From: Actinomycetes bacterium
GTDB lineage: Bacteria > Actinomycetota > Actinomycetes > Actinomycetales > Microbacteriaceae
Direction of reading: 5' to 3'
Assembly: GCA_029777095.1 (NCBI GenBank)
Contig: JAKOTS010000074.1
Location: 1-32,677, forward strand
Length of the DNA: 32,677 nucleotides
This document shows, one piece after another, positions 8,636 through 15,822 of this stretch. A program made the translations under genes and the position numbers. Within the stretch, counting starts at the first letter, position 1. Every line of letters begins with the position of its first letter. A model generated the notes under the pieces. The model saw only the letters and a program-made list of their open reading frames with translations. It did not search any database and had not been told where the DNA came from.

Positions 8636-9877
8636 ATGAGCACCAAGCGCATCGTCGTCACCGGTATCGGTGCAACCTCGCCCCTCGGCGGAACCGCCGC
8701 CGAGAGCTGGCAAAACCTGTTGGCCGGTGCCTCTGGCGCCAGCCCGCTTGAGCAGGACTGGGTCGCCAAATTCGACCTTCCCGTTACTTTCGCCGCGCAG
8801 GCGGCAGTCAAGGCGACCGACGTGCTTGAGCGCGTGGTCACCAAGCGCCTCGACCCGTCGAGCCAGTTCGCACTCATCGCCGGGCGCGAAGCCTGGGCCG
8901 ATGCGGGCTCCCCCGACGTCGACCCTGATCGCCTTGCGATCGACTGGGCAACCGGTATTGGCGGCGTCTGGACGCTCCTCGATGCATACGACACGCTTCG
9001 CGAACGCGGCCCCCGTCGCGTGCTCCCGATGACCGTGCCCATGCTGATGCCGAACGGCCCCGCCGCGGCAATCGGCATGGACCTCGGTGCCCGTGGCGGC
9101 ATCCGCACGGTTGTCTCGGCGTGCGCGTCGAGCACCGAGTCGATCATCAACGCGTGGGAGCACCTGCAGCTTGGCTACGCCGATGTGATCATCGCCGGGG
9201 GTTCCGAGGCCGCAATCAACCCGCTCCCGATCGCATCGTTCGCGGCGATGCAGGCGCTGTCGCGTCGCAACGACGACCCGACCACCGCATCGCGCCCGTA
9301 CGACGTGTCGCGTGATGGTTTCGTGCTCGGCGAGGGCGCCGCGGCACTCGTGCTCGAGACCTACGAGCACGCCGTCGCGCGTGGGGCACGCATCTACGCT
9401 GAGGTGCTCGGCGGCGCGGTCACCAGCGACGCATTCCACATCACCGCACCAGACCCGGAGGGAGCCGGCGCTTCGCGCGCTATGCGCCAGGCCGTCGAAC
9501 GTGCGGGCCGCAGCCTCGACGAGGTCGTCCACGTCAACGCACACGCGACGAGCACGCCCGTCGGCGATATCGCCGAGTACAACGCGCTGCGCAGCGTGTT
9601 CGGCGACCACCTCGACAATGTCACCGTCGCCGCGACGAAGGCATCGACCGGCCACCTGCTCGGTGGCGCCGGCGCGATCGAGGCGTTGTTCACGATCAAG
9701 GCGCTCTACGAGCGCACCGTGCCGCCCACGATCAACCTGAACGACCAAGACCCGGCGATCCCGCTGAACGTGCCCCGCGCACCCGAAGCCCTCCCCGCCG
9801 GCGATGTGCTCGCGCTGAGCAACTCGTTCGGCTTCGGTGGCCACAACGCGGTCGCCGCGTTCGCCTCGGTTTCGTAG
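8636..9877 (+). CDS. fabF: Beta-ketoacyl-ACP synthase II
   Basis: Condenses malonyl-ACP with acyl-ACP in each elongation round. The 413 residues match FabF length and show the nucleophile in SACASST, the first His in NAHATSTPVGD, the Lys and second His in TKASTGHLLGGAG and the C-terminal NSFGFGGHN. AAGGAA (8623-8628) precedes ATG 8636 at a proper distance. This is the last gene of the fab run; a strong stem-loop begins 12 nt after its stop. The long reading frame on the opposite strand is a shadow of its codon usage. Confidence 0.97.
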   Translation: MSTKRIVVTGIGATSPLGGTAAESWQNLLAGASGASPLEQDWVAKFDLPVTFAAQAAVKATDVLERVVTKRLDPSSQFALIAGREAWADAGSPDVDPDRLAIDWATGIGGVWTLLDAYDTLRERGPRRVLPMTVPMLMPNGPAAAIGMDLGARGGIRTVVSACASSTESIINAWEHLQLGYADVIIAGGSEAAINPLPIASFAAMQALSRRNDDPTTASRPYDVSRDGFVLGEGAAALVLETYEHAVARGARIYAEVLGGAVTSDAFHITAPDPEGAGASRAMRQAVERAGRSLDEVVHVNAHATSTPVGDIAEYNALRSVFGDHLDNVTVAATKASTGHLLGGAGAIEALFTIKALYERTVPPTINLNDQDPAIPLNVPRAPEALPAGDVLALSNSFGFGGHNAVAAFASVS

Positions 9878-9888
9878 CGGCTCACGCA

Positions 9889-9933
9889 AACGATAAATGC
9901 CTCCGGTCTTCTCGGCCGGAGGCATTTATCGTT
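9889..9933. terminator. Strong stem-loop terminator of the fab operon
   Basis: Perfect 18-bp arms, AACGATAAATGCCTCCGG (9889-9906) with its complement (9916-9933), enclose a 9-nt loop. The outer, AT-rich end of the stem supplies the T-rich stretch TTTATCGTT on the + strand and its mirror on the - strand. It stands between convergent fabF and the DUF3145 gene, so it can stop both. Confidence 0.85.
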
Positions 9934-10027
9934 GTCAGGCTCGTTATCTACGCGTTCCCGATGCCGGGGGTCTGCCCTGCCGACTTCCGGTATTGACGCC
10001 GATCCTGCCTGAGTCTGTGGAGTTGTA

Positions 10028-10531
10028 TCAGCCGACCTTGTGCAGCCAAACGACCGTCGCGTCGTCGCCCGCATTGCGGAACGGTTCGAGCTCGTCATCC
10101 CACGCGGCACCGAGCACGAGGCTCATTTCTCGCTCGAGGGCGCGAAAGTCACCGGCGGCAAGCTCCATCGCTGCGCGCAAGCGATCTTCGCCGATCACCA
10201 GATTGCCGACGGTGTCGGTTTGGGCGTAATGGATGCCGAGATCCGGCGTGTGCAGCCAGCGCCCGCCATCGCTGCGCGGCGTGGGATCCTCAGTGACCTC
10301 AAACCGCAGGTGTTCCCAACCGCGCATCGCGGTGGCAAGCGCGGCGCCGGTGCCTGCGGGGCCTTCCCAGTAGAAGTCGGTACGACGACTCCCCGGCAAA
10401 ACGGGCTGATCGATCCACTCGAAATTGACCGCGCGACCAAGCGCGCGACCGGCCGCCCACTCAAGGTGGGGGCACAACGCACGTGGCGCTGAGTGCACAT
10501 AAATCACTCCGCGCGCCTGTGGTGTCGCCAT
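10028..10531 (-). CDS. DUF3145 domain-containing protein
   Basis: A 167-residue protein of the actinobacterial DUF3145 family, function unknown. It begins with the family-like strand GVIYVHSAPRALCPHLEWA and carries DFYWEGPAGTGAALA and RFEVTEDPT segments. It has no signal peptide or membrane segment, so it should be cytoplasmic. The start chosen is the ATG at 10531, with GGAGA 4 nt before it; the open frame continues upstream to 10942 but without similarity or a ribosome site. It faces the fabF gene across a strong terminator. Its repeated placement beside fab genes in Microbacteriaceae is my recollection, not tested here. Confidence 0.85.
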   Translation of the reverse strand: MATPQARGVIYVHSAPRALCPHLEWAAGRALGRAVNFEWIDQPVLPGSRRTDFYWEGPAGTGAALATAMRGWEHLRFEVTEDPTPRSDGGRWLHTPDLGIHYAQTDTVGNLVIGEDRLRAAMELAAGDFRALEREMSLVLGAAWDDELEPFRNAGDDATVVWLHKVG

Positions 10532-10670
10532 GGTGTCTCCGATCGTTGGTGTCTCGTGCGCAGATACGTCTTCCCCTACGATCTGTGCTTCGAAGCTGAC
10601 ACCCCTGATGGGACAGGCAACGTGCGTGTTCAATTGTGCAATCGCGACCATTATGCCCCATGCGCGCTGA

Positions 10671-10690
10671 GAATCACAACACTGTGATTC
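10671..10690. terminator. Short inverted repeat after the glycosyltransferase gene
   Basis: Arms GAATCACA (10671-10678) and TGTGATTC (10683-10690) enclose ACAC, starting 8 nt beyond the glycosyltransferase stop codon. It could act as a weak terminator for that operon or as a regulator site upstream of the DUF3145 gene. No T tract supports the first reading. Confidence 0.35.
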
Positions 10691-10698
10691 GCAGGCGC

Positions 10699-12063
10699 TC
10701 ACCCCACGCGAGCATCGGATGCCGATGGGTCTGGGTCGCTCTCGAGTTGCAGTGGTTCGCGCGCGGTCTTCGCCCAGGTCCGGCGACCCACAAGGTGCCG
10801 GCCAAGTCCGCGCACGAGCGCGGGAAAGACGAGCCACGAATATGCCGTGTAGGGAATGACAACGAGCAACGCGTAGCCGAACTGGCGCCACCCATTGCCC
10901 CGCAGGAGCAACGTGACGAGCCCTGGCCCGAAGCCAAGGCAAAGGAACAACACCATGAAGACGGGCGTGCTCGGTATCAGTGAGATGCCGTGCACGCCCG
11001 CCAGAATCAGCGTTGCGACGAGCGCGACCCCGGTGATCAGCTGCAACACCGGAGTCAGCAGATAGAAGACGGCGTCGACGCGCGCCACGAACGCGGCATT
11101 GATCCGAGCGCTCGCGGGTAGCAGGTCAAGCGCCTGCCATGCTCCCTGCGCCCAGCGTGTGCGCTGTCGCAGCAGACGGCGGAGGTTGTTCAAGCCCTGC
11201 TGGTTGATGACCGCCAGGTTCTCCTGCGATCCCCGCCAGCCCGCTTGCACGAGCCGAACGCCAAGATCCTGATCCTCGGTCAGGCGATCGCGCCAAGGCC
11301 CCTCGTCTTCGGCGACCTCGGCCAGAGCGCTGAGGCGGTTGAACTGTCCGTTGCCACCCATATTCGCCGTACCCCAGGTAGCGCGACCGGATTGGAACAC
11401 GTAGGCGAACGCGCTGAACTCGACGTCCTGCGCCCAGGTGAGAAAGCCGCGACGGTTGTAGATGCGCACGCGCAATTGCACGCCACCCAGCTGCTCGTCG
11501 GCGAAGTGCCATGCGACCTTTTCGGGCGCGTCGATGTCGAGCCGACCGTCGGCGTCAATAATGCCGAGGATCACCTGATCGGGGCTGAAGCGCGCGTACC
11601 GGTCCTGCCTCAAGAGATTGGTCCGGACATGCTCGAACGCCTCGTTGAGGGCCGCTGCCTTCCCCACGCGTGCGCGCGGGGGTACGCGGGTGAGCACGTG
11701 CAGGTTGTCGGACTCGATACCAGCGAGAACTGAGGCCGTGGCATCCTCAGACCCGTCATTGATCGCAAGAATGATCTTGTTGGTGCACTGGGTTTGCAGC
11801 AGCCGCGAAACGCTGTCGGCGATCGTGACCTCTTCGTTCAGTGCCGGGACCATGAAGACCCACAGGAAATCGCTCTCCCCAACGTCTCCGCTCGGATGCG
11901 GGCGCTTGCGCCGGCGCCGATACCGAGAGGATGCCACGACCAAGACTGTGAGCGAAAGCAACGACGAGAGGGTGATCGCCAACACCACGTAGAACAGGAT
12001 CTGCAGCTCAAGCGGCGTGCCGGCGAAGAGCTCTACGTCGACGTCGAGACCGTCAGAGTTCAT
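10699..12063 (-). CDS. Membrane family 2 glycosyltransferase (cellulose/hyaluronan synthase-like)
   Basis: A 454-residue processive-type glycosyltransferase that probably polymerises a nucleotide-sugar at the cytoplasmic membrane and helps export the chain. One N-terminal membrane helix (about 22-45) precedes a GT-A domain with VPALNEE at 72-78, DGS at 103-105, the metal-binding DADG at 170-173, the acceptor motif TEDQD at 262-266 and QRTRW at 300-304. The last two are the hallmark of processive enzymes. At least three hydrophobic segments follow (about 332-358, 365-387 and 395-418). Its start codon overlaps the end of the UDP-GlcNAc 2-epimerase gene by 11 bp, with GGGGAG 9 nt before the ATG. 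The pairing suggests a polymer using UDP-GlcNAc or UDP-ManNAc. Substrate and product are not determinable from sequence alone. Confidence 0.88.
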   Translation of the reverse strand: MNSDGLDVDVELFAGTPLELQILFYVVLAITLSSLLSLTVLVVASSRYRRRRKRPHPSGDVGESDFLWVFMVPALNEEVTIADSVSRLLQTQCTNKIILAINDGSEDATASVLAGIESDNLHVLTRVPPRARVGKAAALNEAFEHVRTNLLRQDRYARFSPDQVILGIIDADGRLDIDAPEKVAWHFADEQLGGVQLRVRIYNRRGFLTWAQDVEFSAFAYVFQSGRATWGTANMGGNGQFNRLSALAEVAEDEGPWRDRLTEDQDLGVRLVQAGWRGSQENLAVINQQGLNNLRRLLRQRTRWAQGAWQALDLLPASARINAAFVARVDAVFYLLTPVLQLITGVALVATLILAGVHGISLIPSTPVFMVLFLCLGFGPGLVTLLLRGNGWRQFGYALLVVIPYTAYSWLVFPALVRGLGRHLVGRRTWAKTAREPLQLESDPDPSASDARVG

Positions 12064-13381
12064 CGCTGAGGTCTCCCCTCAGCGCTTCGGAACGCCGTGC
12101 CGACAATTCACGCCGCACATCGACGGGATCTTCCAAATACCCAGCGGCCCGCAGCACCGTGGCCCGGTCGAGCCCGCTGGCGTACGGCATCGGTGCGGGG
12201 GTGCCGAATGCGATGTGCTCGCTTGCTTGCACGATGCGTGACGCCGCGTTCCCGTCACCGTAGGGATTCGCGCGCGAGCTTCGGCGCGCGTAGACGTCAT
12301 CGTCATCGAGCAGGGCCCGCACCGCCGCCACGACCGCTTCGGTCTCGGTCCCCACCAGCTCGACCGTGCCGGCCTCGACGCCCTCTTGCCGCTCAGTGGT
12401 GTCACGCAACACGATGACTGGTGTGCCGAGCGTCGGTGCCTCTTCTTGGATGCCGCCAGAATCTGTCATCGCAATGTAGGCCCGGCCCAGCAGACGTGCG
12501 AATGCTGCGTACTTGAGGGGCTGCACAAGCGAAACGTTGTCAAAGTGGTCAAGTCGCTCACGGAGCACGTCTGCGACCGCCGGGTTCGGGTGGAGCGAAA
12601 CCACGAAACGATCGTGCGGGTAGAGGTCGGCGAGTTCGGCGACGGCATCCCCAATTCGACGGATGCCGCGACCCCAGTTTTCGCGTCTGTGCGCCGTGAC
12701 CACGATGACACGCGTGTCTTCATCGTCCTCAAGATCTTCGAGTTCAGGCGCGCCGTAAGTGGTGCTGTGCTCGGCCGCGAACGCCAGCGCGTCGATCGCC
12801 GTGTTGCCAGTCACCAGAATCTTGCCAAGCGCAATGCCCTCCTGCATCAGATTCGCCGCGTTGCGCGGCGTCGGCGCGAAGTGTGCGGCAGCGATGCGCG
12901 AGATGAGCTGGCGGTTCAGTTCTTCTGGAAATGGGGAGAGCGTGTCAGAAGTACGCAACCCTGCCTCGACATGCGCAACCGGGATACGAAGGTGAAATGA
13001 CGCCAGTGCCGCGGCCGCCGCGCTTGAAGTGTCGCCATGCACCAGCGTCGCAACGGGAAAGCCGTCGAAGGCGGGACCGACTCCGATGCCCGGGTGCTCG
13101 CCGAACGATTCGGCCACGTACTCCTGAAACCCACGAAGCACAGCGGCGAAGAGCCCATTGAGGGTGCGCTCCTCATCACGAATCGTCAGTGTCGCATCGG
13201 GCTCGATGCCTGCGAACGCCAACACCTCGGCGACAAGCTGCGCGTGTTGTCCCGTGGAAATGACGATCGGGTGGGCGCGCTTGCTCTCCTGAAAGGCACG
13301 GATGACCGGCACCATCTTGATCGCCTCAGGGCGCGTGCCCACGACGATGAGGACCGGAGGTGTGCGTGATGACTGGGACAT
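12053..13381 (-). CDS. wecB: UDP-N-acetylglucosamine 2-epimerase (non-hydrolysing)
   Basis: Interconverts UDP-GlcNAc and UDP-ManNAc for cell-wall or exopolysaccharide synthesis. From the ATG at 13381 the protein has 442 residues. GTRPEAIKMVPV at 15-26, HGDT at 115-118, HVEAGLRT at 137-144 and the FPEE at 151-154 are family motifs, and DSGGIQEEAPTLGTPVIVLR marks the UDP-binding half. It is about 60 residues longer than typical WecB/MnaA, partly through a C-terminal tail. The frame opens 16 residues earlier, but a TATGAT hexamer sits exactly 6 nt before ATG 13381, which supports a leaderless start there. The gene overlaps the downstream glycosyltransferase gene and lies 91 bp from a lipoprotein gene on the same strand. 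Confidence 0.93.
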   Translation of the reverse strand: MSQSSRTPPVLIVVGTRPEAIKMVPVIRAFQESKRAHPIVISTGQHAQLVAEVLAFAGIEPDATLTIRDEERTLNGLFAAVLRGFQEYVAESFGEHPGIGVGPAFDGFPVATLVHGDTSSAAAAALASFHLRIPVAHVEAGLRTSDTLSPFPEELNRQLISRIAAAHFAPTPRNAANLMQEGIALGKILVTGNTAIDALAFAAEHSTTYGAPELEDLEDDEDTRVIVVTAHRRENWGRGIRRIGDAVAELADLYPHDRFVVSLHPNPAVADVLRERLDHFDNVSLVQPLKYAAFARLLGRAYIAMTDSGGIQEEAPTLGTPVIVLRDTTERQEGVEAGTVELVGTETEAVVAAVRALLDDDDVYARRSSRANPYGDGNAASRIVQASEHIAFGTPAPMPYASGLDRATVLRAAGYLEDPVDVRRELSARRSEALRGDLSDEL

Positions 13382-13387
13382 CCCGAC

Positions 13388-13393
13388 ATCATA
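13388..13393 (-). promoter_or_regulatory. Leaderless promoter -10 of the epimerase gene
   Basis: TATGAT ends 6 nt before ATG 13381 with no Shine-Dalgarno between, the geometry of a transcript beginning at the start codon. No clear -35 is seen. Confidence 0.55.
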
Positions 13394-13472
13394 TTGAACA
13401 CGCGGGCCTCTGGCCGATTCTTGCGCCAATGTGTCGATTCAGGTCGTTGCGCACCGCAGCGCGGGCCGCGAT

Positions 13473-13958
13473 TCAATACGTGTAGTTGTCGTTCGATGCG
13501 ATGTCTCGTTGAATCTCGTCCTCCGAGAACGGCAACACCCCACCAACCGTCATGAACTCAATGTCGTCAGGGCTTCCGCCGAAGATGCAGTGGATGGCAA
13601 CGTCACCATTTTCGTTCGTCGCCGGAATATAGACGAGCCACTCAGGAGCAACCACACGCCGTTCAACCCGGGCTTGCTCGGTCTGAATCGTGAGGTACTC
13701 GGAGCCCACTTTCTCTTTGTCGAGGGTGATGCACGTCGAGATCAGCGCGTCGCGACTTCCGAAGGCACCGAATTCGCTGTTCGTCGCGCTCGGCGTAGGC
13801 GATGCGGACGGCGAGGTGGAAGACAGAGCGGACGCGGCGCTGCCGCCAGAAGCGCTGGTGGACGGCGTGGGCGGAGCAGGCGTCGATGAGCTGCACCCGG
13901 CGAGCAGGAGAACGGACACGGCTACGGCTGCGGCTGCGAGCACAAAGAGTCGTCGCAT
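13473..13958 (-). CDS. Hypothetical lipoprotein
   Basis: A 161-residue exported protein of unknown function. It has a classic lipoprotein signal: MRRLF, a hydrophobic stretch and lipobox LLAGC with the lipidated Cys22. A Ser/Thr/Pro/Ala linker (about 23-60) spans the wall side, followed by a roughly 100-residue domain. That domain has two cysteines (in ISTCITL and AIHCIFG) that could form a disulfide outside the cell. The ATG at 13958 is preceded by TACCAT exactly 6 nt upstream, so the transcript is probably leaderless. It is upstream of the epimerase-glycosyltransferase pair on the same strand, but its role there is unproven. No family was recognised. Confidence 0.85.
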   Translation of the reverse strand: MRRLFVLAAAAVAVSVLLLAGCSSSTPAPPTPSTSASGGSAASALSSTSPSASPTPSATNSEFGAFGSRDALISTCITLDKEKVGSEYLTIQTEQARVERRVVAPEWLVYIPATNENGDVAIHCIFGGSPDDIEFMTVGGVLPFSEDEIQRDIASNDNYTY

Positions 13959-13964
13959 GCGCTC

Positions 13965-13970
13965 ATGGTA
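13965..13970 (-). promoter_or_regulatory. Leaderless promoter -10 of the lipoprotein gene
   Basis: TACCAT, a TANNNT match, ends 6 nt (GAGCGC) before ATG 13958, and there is no ribosome-binding site. Confidence 0.5.
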
Positions 13971-14043
13971 ATGACCGCATGCGACGAAATACAGGGCTAC
14001 AGCGGACCGACAGTCATCCGAGATTGATCGTCTCGTGTCGCGG

Positions 14044-14117
14044 TGGGGCGTATGGGGCTTGAACCCATGACCGACGGATTATGAGTCCGCTGCTCTGACC
14101 AGCTGAGCTAACGCCCC
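14044..14117 (-). tRNA. tRNA with anticodon CAT (Met elongator or Ile2)
   Basis: Minus-strand cloverleaf: acceptor GGGGCGT/ACGCCCC, D arm GCTC...GAGC, anticodon stem GCGGA/TCCGT with loop CTCATAA, and T arm ATGGG/CCCAT with loop TTCAAGC. The discriminator is A (14044). The three bases after it read CCG, so CCA is not encoded. Loop CTCATAA is shared by elongator Met and lysidine-modified Ile2 tRNAs, so the amino acid is left open. It is not the initiator type. Confidence 0.92.
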
Positions 14118-14177
14118 GCGCTCTTGATTCTATTCGCCCAGCGCGCGCACCAATTGCACACCATCAGGCGGGCCGCG

Positions 14178-15158
14178 CTAGGAGTTGGAGCCGCCCCCGC
14201 GCTCGATCGGAAGCTCACGACTGTCGTGCACGACCTGCGGGTGATAGCGGGCAAGTTGCACGACACCCCAGATCGCAATGGCACCGGCGATGCCGAAACC
14301 GATGAACGCCCAGAGCGGCGCGTGCGATGCTTCGCCGAGCACGAGCAGGCCGATCAGCACGGCGACGATCGGGTCGACAACGGTCAACCCGGCGATCACG
14401 AGGTCTGGCGGACCAGACGCGTACGCGGTCTGCACGAAGTAGGCCCCGACTGCGGTCGCGGCGATAAGAGCGACCAGGCACACCAGCGTGAGCCACTCGA
14501 ACTCCCCCGCTTGCAGGCGCTTGATGACGACCTTCGCGAGCGTGGCGACGAAACCGTAGACGACGCCCGCCGCCATGATGTAGAACAGCGCGCCGATCTT
14601 GCGACGCAACCACAACCACAACGCGGTGAACACAACGATCACGAAGCCGAGGAGCGCCAGGATCACGAGCAAGTCGCGCTCAGTGACATCCCGCTCGCTC
14701 GCAAATATGGCCGCAATCAGCACAAAGATGAAAATGCCACCCACACACGCCACGATCGCGGTCACCGACTTGCGGGTGGGTGAATGTCCGCTGATGCGCG
14801 CATTGAGCAGGGTCGTGATGACCAGCGAAATCGCGCCGAGCGGCTGCACCACGATCAGGGGCGCGACGGAGAGCGCGCCAAGCTGGCACACGATTGCCAA
14901 CCCGAGCATGATGGTGCCGACGACCCATGACGGCCGCGAAAAGAGTCGCGCCAGCTGAGCGCCAGTGAGGCCCTTCGCGCCGTCTTGCCCACTGAGCCGT
15001 TCGACCTTCTCAACGCCGCGGTGCTGATACTGCGCACCGAACGACATGAATACGGCGCCGGCAAGGGCGAGCGGGATTCCGAGAAGGAGCCCCGGGTTCT
15101 GGAAGGCGCCGACCAGCTGGTCGCCAACTTCATCAGTAATCGCAAGGCTCCACATCAC
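14178..15158 (-). CDS. DMT-superfamily membrane transporter (EamA-like)
   Basis: A 326-residue integral membrane protein with about ten predicted helices, typical of drug/metabolite transporters. Helix-rich stretches include GLLLGIPLALAGAVFMSF, WVVGTIMLGLAIVCQLGAL, PLGAISLVITTLLNARISG and, in the second half, VVDPIVAVLIGLLVLGEA, the last resembling the EamA core repeat. A charged loop follows helix 1. The substrate is unknown; some actinobacterial homologues are compared to Mg2+ (NIPA-like) carriers, which is only a suggestion. The GTG at 15158 is chosen because TAAAGT sits 6 nt before it; ATG 15155 is the next codon. It is divergent from def across a 42-bp gap. Confidence 0.85.
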   Translation of the reverse strand: MMWSLAITDEVGDQLVGAFQNPGLLLGIPLALAGAVFMSFGAQYQHRGVEKVERLSGQDGAKGLTGAQLARLFSRPSWVVGTIMLGLAIVCQLGALSVAPLIVVQPLGAISLVITTLLNARISGHSPTRKSVTAIVACVGGIFIFVLIAAIFASERDVTERDLLVILALLGFVIVVFTALWLWLRRKIGALFYIMAAGVVYGFVATLAKVVIKRLQAGEFEWLTLVCLVALIAATAVGAYFVQTAYASGPPDLVIAGLTVVDPIVAVLIGLLVLGEASHAPLWAFIGFGIAGAIAIWGVVQLARYHPQVVHDSRELPIERGGGSNS

Positions 15159-15164
15159 CCTCTG

Positions 15165-15194
15165 ACTTTACCCGGCGGCACTCACAGCTAGGGT
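15165..15194. promoter_or_regulatory. Divergent pair of leaderless promoters (DMT transporter / def)
   Basis: On the minus strand TAAAGT (15170-15165) is followed by 6 nt and GTG 15158. On the plus strand TAGGGT (15189-15194) is followed by 6 nt and GTG 15201. For def a -35-like TTTACC (15167-15172) lies 16 nt upstream of its -10 and overlaps the opposing -10, so the two polymerases would compete. Confidence 0.5.
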
Positions 15195-15200
15195 TAAGGC

Positions 15201-15767
15201 GTGGCAGTTCTTCCGATTCGCATCATGGGCGACCCCGTGCTTCACGCACCGGCCGACGCCGTCGACACTATTACCGACGAGATCCGTCAGCTCGTTGCCG
15301 ACATGTTCGAGACGATGGACACCGCACCAGGGGTTGGCTTGGCCGCCCCACAGGTGGGCGTCGGGCTCCGTCTCTACACCTACAGCTACGTCGACGACGA
15401 AGATGCCCCGTGGCGCGGCGTGATTATCAACCCCGAATTGTGGATGACGCCCCCCATTCCGGGCGCACCCGATGAAGACGAAGAGTCTGAGGGGTGCCTC
15501 TCGTTCCCCGGTGAGCGGTTCCCGCTCCGCCGCTCCGACCGCGTGCGAGTCACAGGCATCGACCTCGAAGGCACCCCCGTGCTGATCGACGTCGACGGCT
15601 GGCGCGCGCGCATCATGCAGCACGAGTTCGATCACCTCGACGGCATCATCTATGTCGACCGCCTCGACGACGGCGACTGGAAGACGGCCCAGAAGATCGC
15701 CAAGAAGCGCGGCTGGAATCGTCCGGGCAACCAGTGGATGCCGGGCGTCGATCACCTCGAAGACTAG
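15201..15767 (+). CDS. def: Peptide deformylase
   Basis: Removes the formyl group from the N-terminal Met of nascent proteins using a bound metal. The 188 residues contain all three family motifs: GVGLAAPQ at 44-51, EGCLS at 97-101 with metal ligand Cys99, and HEFDH at 141-145 with two His ligands and the catalytic Glu. Translation starts at GTG 15201, which directly follows a TAGGGT hexamer and 6 nt, hence probably leaderless. The C-terminal tail (about 165-188) is charged and specific to actinobacterial forms. It converges with the SulP gene 55 bp downstream, without an evident terminator between. Confidence 0.96.
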   Translation: MAVLPIRIMGDPVLHAPADAVDTITDEIRQLVADMFETMDTAPGVGLAAPQVGVGLRLYTYSYVDDEDAPWRGVIINPELWMTPPIPGAPDEDEESEGCLSFPGERFPLRRSDRVRVTGIDLEGTPVLIDVDGWRARIMQHEFDHLDGIIYVDRLDDGDWKTAQKIAKKRGWNRPGNQWMPGVDHLED

Positions 15768-15822
15768 GCGTTTGCGCGCCCCAGGGTACGCCCGAGGCAC
15801 GCACGGCGATGCACCCCGCGGG

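Noticed and set aside
8294..9925. Minus-strand frame of 543 codons opposite acpP and fabF
   Set aside because: Antisense shadow: the plus-strand proteins have all catalytic residues and proper ribosome sites.
10532..10942. Upstream extension of the DUF3145 frame
   Set aside because: The extension runs through the gap and into the glycosyltransferase gene; a good GGAGA site precedes the ATG at 10531.
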